Source: Candidatus Uhrbacteria bacterium (GTDB lineage Bacteria; Patescibacteriota; Patescibacteriia; UBA9934; GWF2-40-263). Taken from it: a DNA stretch of 46,077 nt. The notes beneath the pieces were generated by a model, which saw only the letters and a program-made list of their open reading frames with translations, ran no database searches and was not told the DNA's origin. The DNA is taken from assembly GCA_903843045.1 (NCBI GenBank), contig CAIMOJ010000014.1, positions 1 to 46,077 of the forward strand, read 5' to 3'. The position numbers and the translations under genes were made by a program. This document shows, in pieces, positions 13,792 through 22,336 of the stretch; position 1 is the first letter of the stretch; each line of letters begins with the position of its first letter.

Positions 13792-15949
13792 TCTCATCGT
13801 AGGAATAGTCGTCCCCGAGCAGCGTTTTGACCGGCGAGAGAAAGGCTCCGCCGGTTTTTTCGAACGCGTCCGAGATGGCGCACATCCGGTCGTCGGACGG
13901 GCGAAGGTGCTCGATGTCGAGCGAGTCGTCCTCCGCGAGGAGCGCGGCGATGTGCGTCACGACCGTTCCCTCGCTGAGACCGCGGGATTCGGCGATCTGG
14001 GCCAGGGTCAGCTTGTTCTCGATGAGTTCTTTCGTTTTGAGAACGGTTGATCCTCCTCGTCGCTCGACCGTCGCGGATCCGTCCGAGGACGATCCGGTCG
14101 TCCGCTCTTCCCCGGCCTTGGGATGACGACGCTCCGAACGATCGTTCGCCTCGGCGTACTCGCGAATCAACGCCAGGAACGTCTCGCCGAACTCCTCCAG
14201 CTTCTTTGCGCCGACGCCGAACACGGACGACAGGCTGTCCGTCGAGCGCGGAAAGTAGTACGCCATTTCCTGAAGCGTCTTGTCGCCGAAGATGACGAAC
14301 GGCGGAACGTGACGCTCGTCGGCGATGGACTTGCGCTCGCGGCGGAGGATCTCGAACAGGCCCGCGTCGTATGGGACGGAACCCGCGGCGGCCGACGACG
14401 AGCGGGACGATCTCGACGGCGCGGCGGTGGTCGTCGTGATCGAAACCGGCAGCTCGATCGGCTCACGGGCGGAAAGGGCGGCCTTTCCCATGCGCGACAC
14501 CCGAAGCGTCGGGTAGTCGCCCTCGGTCTTTTCCAAATAGCCCTTTTTCTGCAGCAGCCTGAAACACTCCCGAAGCGAGTCGACCGAAACGTCGCGTCCG
14601 ATCCCATGCACCGGCAGGTCGTCGTGATGGTTTTCGACGATCCGCTCCTTCCGGGATCCGCGCAGCACGTCGATCACGTACGCCGCGCCGAACGCCTCGC
14701 CGGTGCGGAGAACGGCCGAGAGAATCTTCTGCGAGATCTCCGTGGCATCTCGCAACTCGACCGGCGCCTGGACGCAGTTGTCGCACGCGTCGCACTTGGA
14801 ATCGTCCCAGGGTTCGCCAAAGTACCGCAGCAGCGTCTGGCGGCGGCAGGTGTCGGACTCGCAGTATGAGACCACCTGGTTCAACTTGGTCTGGGCTAAC
14901 TCACGCTCGTCCTCGTCGGCAATCTGGGCGATGAAGAACTCCTGCTTGCGCTTGTCGCCGTAGGTATAGAACAGCACGCACTCGCTCGGCAGGCCGTCGC
15001 GGCCGGCGCGGCCCGTTTCCTGGTAGTACCCCTCGATGGTCTTTGGAAGATCCATGTGCGCCACGAGCCGCACGTCGGGCTTGTCGATGCCCATCCCGAA
15101 CGCGATGGTGGCCACGATAACCGGCACCTCGTCGCGGATGAACCGCTCCTGGGTCTTGCGACGCAGGTCGCGCTCGAGACCCGCGTGATACGGCAGGGCG
15201 CGAATGCCAGCGTGGGTCAAATCGGCGGCAAGGGACTCGGTGTCCTTGCGCGAAAAGCAGTAGACGATCGCCGGCTGGTCGTTGAGCTTTCGGAGGCGCT
15301 CGACGAGCTGGCCGAAGGAATTCGACTTCGGGACGACCGAGTAGCTGAGGTTCGGGCGGTTGAAACTCGAAAGGAACACGGACGCCTCCTGCATCGAAAG
15401 CTGCTTCACGATGTCGTCGCGTACCCTCGGGGTGGCCGTGGCCGTGAGTGCCATGACCGGGACGGACGGAAACGCGGATCGCAAGTCCTTCAGGTTGCGG
15501 TAATCCGGACGGAAGTCGTGTCCCCATTCCGAGATACAATGTGCCTCGTCGATGGCGATCAGGCTCACGGTGAGCTGCTCCAGGAGACGACGGAACGCAG
15601 GCGACGGCAGGCGCTCCGGTGCGACGTACAGGATCTTCAGCTCGCCGGACAGGGCACGGAATTCGACCGAGGACATCTCGTCGTCCGTGAGCGTGCTGTT
15701 GATGAACGCGGCGGAGATTCCGTTCGCGGTGAGCGAGTCGACCTGGTCCTTCATGAGCGCGATGAGCGGGGAGATCACGAGCGTGATTCCCGGGAACATG
15801 AGCGCCGGAAGCTGGAAACACAACGACTTCCCTCCCCCCGTTGGCATGAGGACAAGCGCGTCCTTTTGGCCGAGGACGGTGTTCATGATGTCCTCCTGCA
15901 GCGGACGGAAGGCATCGTAGCCGAAATGCGTTTTAAGGAGTTGTTTCAT
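13766..15949 (-). CDS. recQ: ATP-dependent DNA helicase RecQ
   Basis: 727 aa. Superfamily 2 helicase core: FRPLQEDIMN (motif 0), Walker A MPTGGGKS (35-42), an IDEAHCISEWGHDFRPDY block (motif II and the aromatic loop), MALTATATP (III), YCFSRKDTE (IV), VATIAFGMGIDKPDVR (V), QETGRAGRDG (VI). The RecQ zinc region follows with four Cys (YCESDTC, CDACDNC), then RQC, an HRDC domain (about 545-620) and a C-terminal helix-turn-helix module (LTLAQIAESRGLSEGTVVTHI), as in the longer RecQ type. It acts 3'-5' in recombination and fork repair. The start at 15949 matches the family N-terminus MKQLLKTHFGYDAFR. It is divergent from the transglycosylase gene (48-nt gap). Confidence 0.97.
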   Translation of the reverse strand: MKQLLKTHFGYDAFRPLQEDIMNTVLGQKDALVLMPTGGGKSLCFQLPALMFPGITLVISPLIALMKDQVDSLTANGISAAFINSTLTDDEMSSVEFRALSGELKILYVAPERLPSPAFRRLLEQLTVSLIAIDEAHCISEWGHDFRPDYRNLKDLRSAFPSVPVMALTATATPRVRDDIVKQLSMQEASVFLSSFNRPNLSYSVVPKSNSFGQLVERLRKLNDQPAIVYCFSRKDTESLAADLTHAGIRALPYHAGLERDLRRKTQERFIRDEVPVIVATIAFGMGIDKPDVRLVAHMDLPKTIEGYYQETGRAGRDGLPSECVLFYTYGDKRKQEFFIAQIADEDERELAQTKLNQVVSYCESDTCRRQTLLRYFGEPWDDSKCDACDNCVQAPVELRDATEISQKILSAVLRTGEAFGAAYVIDVLRGSRKERIVENHHDDLPVHGIGRDVSVDSLRECFRLLQKKGYLEKTEGDYPTLRVSRMGKAALSAREPIELPVSITTTTAAPSRSSRSSSAAAGSVPYDAGLFEILRRERKSIADERHVPPFVIFGDKTLQEMAYYFPRSTDSLSSVFGVGAKKLEEFGETFLALIREYAEANDRSERRHPKAGEERTTGSSSDGSATVERRGGSTVLKTKELIENKLTLAQIAESRGLSEGTVVTHIAALLAEDDSLDIEHLRPSDDRMCAISDAFEKTGGAFLSPVKTLLGDDYSYDEIKLARLFL

Positions 15950-15985
15950 ACGGTTGGTTCGCTGGATGCGGAAGTTCGCACATGT

Positions 15986-15991
15986 TACCAT
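15986..15991 (+). promoter_or_regulatory. Candidate -10 box of the lytic transglycosylase gene
   Basis: TACCAT lies 6 nt before the ATG at 15998 and 21 nt before the alternative ATG at 16013. The overlapping CATACT is a second option. It lies within the short recQ divergent region. Confidence 0.4.
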
Positions 15992-15997
15992 ACTGCC

Positions 15998-17320
15998 ATG
16001 CGATCGACGCACATGACATCTAAAATCACGCGGATCATTGCCCTCTGCCTGCTGGCTTCTTTTTGTCTGCCGTTGGAACTGCGCGCGGAGGACACGGCTT
16101 CGAGCCTCCAGGCGCGGCTCAAGGAAATTGAGGCGGAGATTGCGAGCGACCAGCAGCAGATCGTTGCCGCACAGGGCAAGACGAGAACGTACGCGAGCGC
16201 CATCGCGGAGATCGCGAAGAGCCGGTCGATCATTCAGCTCCAGATGGAGGAGGCAGACCTGCAGATTCGCGACGCGGAGGACCGACGGAATGAGACGAGG
16301 AAGCGGATCGACGAGAATAGCGCGCATCGGGACGTCCTGCGCGGACAGCTCGCCAACCTGCTTGTCGCCATGGACATGGCCGACGGCCAATCTCCGCTGT
16401 TCGCCTTTCTGAAGAGCGACAACGTGTTCGACGCGATGAACGTGGTTCAGCAATACGTGGAGGTTGCGGACAAGCTGAACGAGGCGGTCGCGGCCGCGAA
16501 GGAAATCAATCAAGCCCTGGCGGCGCAGAACCAGGCCCTGGAGGACGTTGCCGATGAGGCGCGCAACCTGCTCGCCATCCATGCTCTTCAGGAAAACGCA
16601 CTTTTGGAAAACGAGCAGGATCAAAAGGGTTTGCTCGCCCAGTCCAAAGGCAAGGAATGGGCATACGCGGCCGACATCAAGACGCAGAAGTCCGAGGCCG
16701 CAAAGATTCGGACCCGCATCTACCAGCTGCTCGACACGGGGGCGGTCCACATCACCTTTGGCGAGGCCGTCACGAAGGCAAGGTGGGTTTCGGGCGTCAC
16801 GGGAATCGACCCGGCGTTTCTCCTGTCCGTTTTGACGCAGGAATCGAATCTGGGCGCGAACGTGGGGACATGCAACCGCCCACAGGACCCTCCGGCGAAG
16901 GGATGGAAGGTCGTCATGAAGCCAACGCGCGACCAGGAACCGTTCAAGAGCATCATGGCGGCTCTCGGACGCAGCACGGAGGGAACGCCCATCTCCTGTC
17001 CGATGCACGATGCGAAGGGCAATCAGATCGGCTGGGGCGGAGCCATGGGCCCCGCGCAGTTCATTCCGTCCACGTGGATGGGATATTCAGGCAAGATCAG
17101 CGCGATCACGGGCAAGGCGTCCGATCCATGGAACATCACCGACGCGTTTCTTGCGGCAGCGCTGAAGCTCACCCATGACGGGGCGAATGGCACGACGGAC
17201 GGGAACTGGGCAGCGGCTATGTACTACTTCAGCGGATCCACCAACGTCGCCTACCGATTCTACGGCGACCAGGTCATCGCCCGCGCCAAGCAGTACCAGA
17301 AAGATATCGATTCACTTTAG
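15998..17320 (+). CDS. Secreted coiled-coil lytic transglycosylase (SLT/MltB-like)
   Basis: 440 aa; an internal ATG at 16013 is also possible. A signal peptide (IIALCLLASFCLPLELRA) is followed by a long coiled coil (about residues 35-245, heptads in LQARLKEIEAEIASDQQQIV and onward) like the N-terminal halves of PcsB/EnvC-type proteins. The C-terminal domain (about 260-440) is a transglycosylase: FLLSVLTQESNLGANVG carries the catalytic Glu, GAMGPAQFIPSTWM is the conserved substrate-cleft motif, and MYYFSGSTNVAYRFYGDQVI closes the fold. It would cut peptidoglycan glycan strands outside the membrane, with the coiled coil perhaps as regulatory or division-linked arm. The msrB gene follows after 5 nt. 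Confidence 0.9.
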   Translation: MRSTHMTSKITRIIALCLLASFCLPLELRAEDTASSLQARLKEIEAEIASDQQQIVAAQGKTRTYASAIAEIAKSRSIIQLQMEEADLQIRDAEDRRNETRKRIDENSAHRDVLRGQLANLLVAMDMADGQSPLFAFLKSDNVFDAMNVVQQYVEVADKLNEAVAAAKEINQALAAQNQALEDVADEARNLLAIHALQENALLENEQDQKGLLAQSKGKEWAYAADIKTQKSEAAKIRTRIYQLLDTGAVHITFGEAVTKARWVSGVTGIDPAFLLSVLTQESNLGANVGTCNRPQDPPAKGWKVVMKPTRDQEPFKSIMAALGRSTEGTPISCPMHDAKGNQIGWGGAMGPAQFIPSTWMGYSGKISAITGKASDPWNITDAFLAAALKLTHDGANGTTDGNWAAAMYYFSGSTNVAYRFYGDQVIARAKQYQKDIDSL

Positions 17321-17325
17321 AACCT

Positions 17326-17802
17326 ATGCCCAACAGCAAGGATATTGGTTTAGTCTCCATTCTCTGCGTTTTTCTCCTGGCTGGATTCGGCTGCGACGGA
17401 AGTACGGATGTTTCGACGTCGACAGGAGACCCGTGGAGATCGAAGCTGTCGGCGGAGCAGTATCACATTCTACGCGAAAACGGCACAGAGATTCCATTCA
17501 GCAGCCCCCTTGAAACGGAAAAGAGGCCTGGAACGTACTACGGCGCGGATTGCAGCCAGCCGCTGTTCAGATCGGAACAAAAGTACAACTCGGGAACCGG
17601 ATGGCCAAGCTTTTGGGCACCGATAACGGAAGACGCGCTTGTCCTGAAGGAAGACGACTCGATCCCTTTCTCGCCGCGCACGGAAGTGCTGACGCAATGT
17701 GGCGGACACTTGGGACACGTGTTCGACGACGGCCCGAAGCCGACGGGCAAGCGCTACTGCATGAACGGAGCGGCGCTTGTGTTTGTCCCCGACGAACCCT
17801 AA
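17326..17802 (+). CDS. msrB: Lipoprotein peptide-methionine (R)-S-oxide reductase MsrB
   Basis: 158 aa. A lipoprotein signal (LLAGFGC, acylated Cys about residue 24) anchors it outside the membrane. The MsrB domain contains KYNSGTGWPSFWAPI, a LGHVFDDGPKPTGKRYC stretch and the catalytic Cys in RYCMNGAAL. In most MsrB proteins two CxxC pairs hold zinc; here the matching positions read YGADC and LTQC, so one Cys of each pair is gone and zinc is probably not bound as usual. MsrB reduces oxidised methionine in proteins; being extracytoplasmic it would protect surface proteins and need an external electron donor. It is co-oriented with the transglycosylase gene (5-nt gap) and convergent with the ATP-grasp gene (2-nt gap). 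Confidence 0.93.
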   Translation: MPNSKDIGLVSILCVFLLAGFGCDGSTDVSTSTGDPWRSKLSAEQYHILRENGTEIPFSSPLETEKRPGTYYGADCSQPLFRSEQKYNSGTGWPSFWAPITEDALVLKEDDSIPFSPRTEVLTQCGGHLGHVFDDGPKPTGKRYCMNGAALVFVPDEP

Positions 17803-17804
17803 GG

Positions 17805-18812
17805 TCAGCGCGCCACCGCCATGCTCTTCAGTACCTCCAGATACAAATCCTCCACGATTTGCTCCTGTTCCGCCCCGGACTTGGCATAGTGGTCCAGGCC
17901 TGGCGCGGAGTTGATCTCAATGACCCGGTAATCGGCGGGTTTTTGCGTAATGTCGCCATTTACCATCAGATCCACGCCACACAGCCGAAGGCCCATGTCC
18001 TTCGTGATCCGCACAGCGATTTTCTTGAACTCGGGATGGATCGTCTTCGTCACGTCCACCGCATCGCCTCCCGTGGACAGGTTGGCGTTGTCGAGCAGGA
18101 ACACCCGTCTGCCCGTCTCAATGACTGAATCGCGGGAAAGGCCCTGTCGTTGCAGTTTGATCGTGATGCGCGGATCGTCCGTCCGAATGGACGTGTCCCT
18201 CCCCGCCGTCCGAAACTCCTTCTGCTTGCGTGCCAACAGCCGGTCGACCGTCGCCCGACCGTCGCCAACCACGCTCAGCGCGATACGCTCGTATGCTGAG
18301 ATAATTTTGTCGTCAAGAACGACGACGCGATAATCCTTGCCGGCAACGGGACGCTGGATGAGCGCGACGCGGTCCGTCTTAAAGACGCGGCGCATCGCCA
18401 CGTAGAACTCCCTCTTGGTCTGAACGAACGCAACCCCGGTCCCCTGGCTTCCGCTGTTCGGCTTCACCACGACCGGCATCCCGAGCGTCATCGCATACCG
18501 AAATGCCGCGTCAATGTTCTGCTTCGGCCGTCCGATCGCGCGTCCGAAATCAGGCGAAAAAAACACCTTGCCCTCGATGGTCGGGTACCCCATCCTCGCC
18601 AAAAAAAAGTTTGCGTAATCCTTGTCCTTCGCAATGTCGGACGCACCAAGCCCATTCAGGTCGAGGCTCGAATACCGGAAGTACCGCTTGCGCCCGTTCG
18701 CGAAAATGATCTGCCCGGCAATGTCCCATTCCGGTTCCATCACGACGGTCGCGCCGATCCGCGGGGCGATTTTCTGGAGCATCTGGCCGAGCAGTGGTTT
18801 CATCTGATTCAT
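17805..18812 (-). CDS. ATP-grasp ligase, RimK / cyanophycin-synthetase-like
   Basis: 335 aa. ATP-grasp fold: IAKDKDYANFFLARMGYPTI (lid helix), MPVVVKPNSGSQGTGV (ATP-binding Lys and Gly loop), VALIQRPVAGKDYRVVVLDD, and the metal-binding end GLRLCGVDLMVNGDI with VIEINSAPGLDHY. The text is closest to the ATP-grasp half of cyanophycin synthetase and GshF-type glutamate-cysteine ligases, which join an amino acid to a carboxylate through an acyl phosphate. The N-terminal 60 residues are a separate small domain. The substrate cannot be told. A TGC-TATGAT box ends 9 nt before the ATG at 18812. The gene is divergent from the GT-C-like gene and convergent with msrB. Confidence 0.85.
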   Translation of the reverse strand: MNQMKPLLGQMLQKIAPRIGATVVMEPEWDIAGQIIFANGRKRYFRYSSLDLNGLGASDIAKDKDYANFFLARMGYPTIEGKVFFSPDFGRAIGRPKQNIDAAFRYAMTLGMPVVVKPNSGSQGTGVAFVQTKREFYVAMRRVFKTDRVALIQRPVAGKDYRVVVLDDKIISAYERIALSVVGDGRATVDRLLARKQKEFRTAGRDTSIRTDDPRITIKLQRQGLSRDSVIETGRRVFLLDNANLSTGGDAVDVTKTIHPEFKKIAVRITKDMGLRLCGVDLMVNGDITQKPADYRVIEINSAPGLDHYAKSGAEQEQIVEDLYLEVLKSMAVAR

Positions 18813-18821
18813 AGTGGTAGG

Positions 18822-18827
18822 ATCATA
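18822..18827 (-). promoter_or_regulatory. Extended -10 box of the ATP-grasp gene
   Basis: Minus-strand TGC-TATGAT ends 9 nt before the ATG at 18812, so the mRNA is probably leaderless or nearly so. Confidence 0.55.
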
Positions 18828-18841
18828 GCAAATTACGCGCT

Positions 18842-20806
18842 ATGACGGAACCAGTCTTTCAAGACCCAATCGAGCGATCGGCCCTTTGGTTTCTCTGCGC
18901 GCTTTCGACCGCCGGAATCGTTTGGACGGCCGGATATTTGCTGTTCGATTTGAACGTGGCCGTCGAGGTCGCGGGGGTCGTCGTGTCGATCGCCACGACA
19001 CTCGCCCTGTCCCGACGAAAAACGGAACGCGGGACTAACGTCCCTGGGAATCCGGATCTTTTCTTCGTCCTCGCGACCGTCGCCGGCGACCTGTTCATCC
19101 TCCTCGCGTGCCTCCACGCCCGAACCGACCTCGCGCTCTCGAGCCCATGGCTCGTCGTCAGCCCGGCGGTCCTCGTCATCTTCGCCGCGACGACCTTCTC
19201 GGGGATGCTGTCCCGTTCGCGCGTCGCGACCGTCTTCCATTTCTTCGCCGCGTTCTCGATCGCGACCGTCATTTTCAAAATCGGATTCGGCTTCGACCCG
19301 TTCATCCACCGAGCCGCCGAAACCGCGCTGGCCGCAGCCGGGCACATCGATCCGAAGACGCCGCTGTACGCGGGACAATACGCAATCGTCGCGGCCGCCC
19401 ATCGTCTTCTTGGAATCTCCCTCGACGCGCTCGACAAGTGGCTCGTCCCGCTGCTCGCCTCGACGCTGATCCCGATCCTCGGAATCGCCGGCCTTCGCGA
19501 CGGCTGGGGGATGACGGACGGGGCCGCGCGACGATGGATCTACCTGTTCCTCATCACCCCCTTTGCCGCGATGACGTTCACGGTCCCATACAACCTGACG
19601 GTCGTCCTGTTCCTCGTCGTCCTCTGCCTCTGGCCGCTGTGTCACGACCGTCGAATCGCGACGGGACTGTCTCTCGCTGCCGCATGGTCCGTTCTCTGCC
19701 ACCCGCTTCTCGGCGTCCCGACCGCGATCTTCACGGCGTACTCGATCGCGAACGGACGCGTTCGTCGCTCGGTGAAGAACATCGTGGCGACTGTCTTGCT
19801 TACCGTATCCGTTCCTGCGCTTCTCGCGCTGAACAACTATCGTGTTCACGCACCTACCATCATCAACAACCCGTTCTCACGCCTCGATTTCTTCTGGGGC
19901 CTCTTCGCCGATCCGTTCCCCCACCCTCCCGGAATCGTCCCGACGTTCTGGACCGGCCTCTATCTCTATCACCAGTGGCTTCCGGCGATCCTTCTCGTCG
20001 CGACGATTGTCGTGGCCGTTTGCACGTCCCGCCGTCGGGCGGGATCACGCCCGACGGCGGGAAAAACCGATCGATCGACGATCTCCATCCTTTTCCTCGG
20101 TCTCCTCGGCTCGATCTTCCTCGTGAGCACCGCGTTCGTCTTCCAGGACATCATCTCCTACGAGCAGTCCGAGTTCGCCCTTCGCCTCGTCGAGATCCTT
20201 CCGCTTGTCCTACTGCCAACGCTCGGCGTCGGAAGCGAAGCGGTCTGGCAATTCGTCGCGGCGCGCCGGCCTTCGCTCGCCCCGCTCCTCCTCGTCCCCG
20301 TCGCCATCGCGGCGTCGCTCTCCCTCTACCTTAGCTATCCGCAGACGAATCCCAAATCCGACCTTTCCGGACCGAGCGTGAGCGCCGCGGACGTCGAGGC
20401 CGTCCATGCCATCGACGACCTCGCGGACGGCCAGCCCTACTTCGTCCTCGCCAATCAAATGACGTCCGCCGCCGCGCTACGGGAGTTCGGCTTTGCGCAC
20501 TACCTTTCCGCCGGCGAACGACAGACCCTCTGGTACCCCCTCCCAACCGGAGCCGCGCTCTACGACCTCTACGGACAGATGACGTACGGCGAGCCAACGA
20601 TCGAGACGATGCGTGCCGCCGCGGCGCTCACGGAAACCAACCGTGGCTACTTTCTCACCTACCGCTACTGGCCCGGGTTCGAATGGCTTGACGAACGGGC
20701 GCGGGGGATAAGTAGCGCCTGGTATCCGGTGGGCAACGGTGCTATCATTATCTACGAATTCGATAATTTACTTGTGGAACCAGATTCGTATGCAAACCAA
20801 GACTGA
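18842..20806 (+). CDS. Polytopic membrane protein, GT-C-glycosyltransferase-like
   Basis: 654 aa, about 12-13 membrane helices (from residue 16 to about 500) and a soluble C-terminal part of about 150 residues. An extracellular loop with FDPFIHRAAETALAAAGHID follows the fifth helix and holds an Asp/His pair, as in GT-C lipid-sugar transferases. A second conserved region is NNYRVHAPTIINNPFSRLDFFWGL. The C-terminus reads FGFAHYLSAGERQTLWYPLP, with many aromatic residues. The family is not one I can name. Two palindromic DNA elements lie inside the frame (residues 63-70 and 396-407), both in loops. It probably builds a surface glycan or lipid-linked sugar. Confidence 0.7.
   Translation: MTEPVFQDPIERSALWFLCALSTAGIVWTAGYLLFDLNVAVEVAGVVVSIATTLALSRRKTERGTNVPGNPDLFFVLATVAGDLFILLACLHARTDLALSSPWLVVSPAVLVIFAATTFSGMLSRSRVATVFHFFAAFSIATVIFKIGFGFDPFIHRAAETALAAAGHIDPKTPLYAGQYAIVAAAHRLLGISLDALDKWLVPLLASTLIPILGIAGLRDGWGMTDGAARRWIYLFLITPFAAMTFTVPYNLTVVLFLVVLCLWPLCHDRRIATGLSLAAAWSVLCHPLLGVPTAIFTAYSIANGRVRRSVKNIVATVLLTVSVPALLALNNYRVHAPTIINNPFSRLDFFWGLFADPFPHPPGIVPTFWTGLYLYHQWLPAILLVATIVVAVCTSRRRAGSRPTAGKTDRSTISILFLGLLGSIFLVSTAFVFQDIISYEQSEFALRLVEILPLVLLPTLGVGSEAVWQFVAARRPSLAPLLLVPVAIAASLSLYLSYPQTNPKSDLSGPSVSAADVEAVHAIDDLADGQPYFVLANQMTSAAALREFGFAHYLSAGERQTLWYPLPTGAALYDLYGQMTYGEPTIETMRAAAALTETNRGYFLTYRYWPGFEWLDERARGISSAWYPVGNGAIIIYEFDNLLVEPDSYANQD
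19029..19050. repeat. Half copy of the GGGACT-type palindromic element inside a CDS
   Basis: 22 nt that differ at one base from one arm of the intergenic inverted repeat at 40295-40347 (GCGGGACTAA, then C instead of A, then GTCCCTGGGAA). It is in frame in the membrane protein gene and encodes RGTNVPGN, in a loop between helices. Confidence 0.75.
20027..20062. repeat. Palindromic element inside a CDS
   Basis: Perfect 15-bp inverted repeat TCCCGCCGTCGGGCG and its complement around a 6-nt loop GGATCA. It encodes residues 396-407 of the membrane protein, a basic loop (RRRAGSRPTAGK) between two helices. Confidence 0.78.
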
Positions 20807-20813
20807 TGTCGCC

Positions 20814-21053
20814 ATGTCCACGAAGACGAAGGTCGCCTACGGGCTCGTGACGGCCGCGGTGATCGTCGCCGCCGGGTTCATCGTGATGAGCACGACGAGC
20901 AGCACCGAGACGACTGGAACGGCAGCTGGCACGCCGGCATACAAGTCGGGATACTCCGCTCCGGGATACGTTCCGCCAGGCTACTCGAAGCCGGGGTATG
21001 GCAAGCCGGGATACCTCCCGCCGGGCTATAAGAAGCCGGGTTACAAGAAATAA
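20814..21053 (+). CDS. Single-TM protein with xxPGY pentapeptide repeats
   Basis: 79 aa from the ATG at 20814, 7 nt after the stop of the membrane protein gene; an ATG at 20790 inside that gene is in frame. One helix (about residues 9-25, LVTAAVIVAAGFIVM), a Ser/Thr-rich spacer, then six tandem xxPGY units (SAPGY, VPPGY, SKPGY, GKPGY, LPPGY, KKPGY) and a Lys-rich end. The repeat tail should be outside the cell, flexible, Tyr-rich and positively charged. The terminator at 21064 follows 10 nt later, so it is the last gene of the unit. Function is unknown; such tails can bind polyanions or self-associate. Confidence 0.75.
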   Translation: MSTKTKVAYGLVTAAVIVAAGFIVMSTTSSTETTGTAAGTPAYKSGYSAPGYVPPGYSKPGYGKPGYLPPGYKKPGYKK

Positions 21054-21063
21054 GAGCAACCAG

Positions 21064-21086
21064 AGCCCGCCGTTACGGCGGGTTTT
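21064..21086 (+). terminator. Intrinsic terminator after the PGY-repeat gene
   Basis: CCCGCCG and CGGCGGG form a 7-bp stem with loop TTA, followed by TTTTA. It separates the unit from lysA, whose ATG is 12 nt further. Confidence 0.85.
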
Positions 21087-21097
21087 AGGACTTCCCT

Positions 21098-22336
21098 ATG
21101 AACGAATCCGTGACCATCTTCCCAAGGGGCGCCATCGTAAGCGCGGCCGCCCAGTTCCCAACCCCGTTTTTCCTGTATGACGAAGAGCGGCTGCGGGAGA
21201 ACTGCCGAGCGTTCCGTGAGACGTTTCAGGCCGTGTTCCCAGACTTTCATCCGCTTTACGCAGTGAAGGCAAACGCAAACCCGGACGTCCTGCGAATCGT
21301 CCAGTCGGAAGGATTCGGTTTTGACGCGTCGAGTTCCGCGGAAGCGTGGATCGTCGAGAAGATTGGAGGAACCGGCATGTACACGGGCAACTACACCCCG
21401 GCCGAAGAACTCGCCTTCGCCGCGTCGCGGGGATTCGTCCTGAATCTCGACGACGCGAGCATGGTCGACTTTCTGGACGAAGCTGGCATTCCCGAGACGC
21501 TGTCGTTTCGCATCAATCCCGGAATGGGTTCCGGCGACCGCGAAAGCAACGTCCTTGCCGGGCCGGACGCCAAGTTCGGCGTGCCGTTCGAATGGGCAAG
21601 CGACGCGTATCGAGCCGCAAAGGACAAAGGGGTGCGGCATTTTGGCATTCACATGATGACCGGGAGCAACTGCCTTGACGCGGCCTTCTTCGCGCAATCC
21701 GTCGAAAAGCTGTTCGAGATCGTCGCGACGATCAAGCGGGACACGGGGATCGAGATCGAGTTCATGAACATCGGCGGAGGATTCGGCGTTCCCTATCGCC
21801 CCGACGAGCCGACGCTCGATCTCAGGGCCGTCGTCGCGGGAATCCGTCGCGTCGTCGACGAACAATGCGCCAAGCTCGACCTGAAGGAACCGGTTCTCTA
21901 CGCCGAGCCGGGACGGTTCATCGCGGCTGACATGGGATTCTTGGTCGGCACGGTCCGCGTGATAAAGAATGGGTACAAGAAGTTCGTAGGGATCGACGCG
22001 GCCGCCAACGACATGCCGCGACCGTCGATTTACGGCGCGTACCACCACGTTTCGGTCATCAAGGTCGGGTACGAGAAGCCAACCTTCGAGACCGTCTCGA
22101 TCGTCGGTGGCATCTGCGAGAACAACGACCAGTTCGCCAAGGACCGCCTCCTCCCCGCCTGCGAGATCGGCGACCTGGTGGTCATTCACAACTCCGGCGG
22201 CCACGCCTACTCGATGGGACACAGCTATAACGGCAGGACGCGCCACGCCGAATACCTCCTCGAGCTCGACGGCACAATCAAAAAGATCCGCGACGCCGAG
22301 CGCATCGAGGATCTTTATCGGGGGACGAACTTATAG
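21098..22336 (+). CDS. lysA: Diaminopimelate decarboxylase-type PLP enzyme
   Basis: 412 aa, fold type III group IV decarboxylase, the usual LysA length. HPLYAVKANANP carries the PLP Lys (residue 57), then FDASSSAEAW, FRINPGMGSG, MNIGGGFGVPY (phosphate-binding Gly loop), LYAEPGRFIAADMGF, and the partner-site motif GGICENNDQFAKDRLLP with the Cys of the active site, ending with a GDLVVIHNSGGHAYSMGHSY segment. It decarboxylates meso-diaminopimelate to lysine; arginine or ornithine decarboxylases are close relatives, so substrate is likely but not proven. Its last 6 nt overlap the 3' end of the ABC-F gene on the other strand. Confidence 0.9.
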   Translation: MNESVTIFPRGAIVSAAAQFPTPFFLYDEERLRENCRAFRETFQAVFPDFHPLYAVKANANPDVLRIVQSEGFGFDASSSAEAWIVEKIGGTGMYTGNYTPAEELAFAASRGFVLNLDDASMVDFLDEAGIPETLSFRINPGMGSGDRESNVLAGPDAKFGVPFEWASDAYRAAKDKGVRHFGIHMMTGSNCLDAAFFAQSVEKLFEIVATIKRDTGIEIEFMNIGGGFGVPYRPDEPTLDLRAVVAGIRRVVDEQCAKLDLKEPVLYAEPGRFIAADMGFLVGTVRVIKNGYKKFVGIDAAANDMPRPSIYGAYHHVSVIKVGYEKPTFETVSIVGGICENNDQFAKDRLLPACEIGDLVVIHNSGGHAYSMGHSYNGRTRHAEYLLELDGTIKKIRDAERIEDLYRGTNL

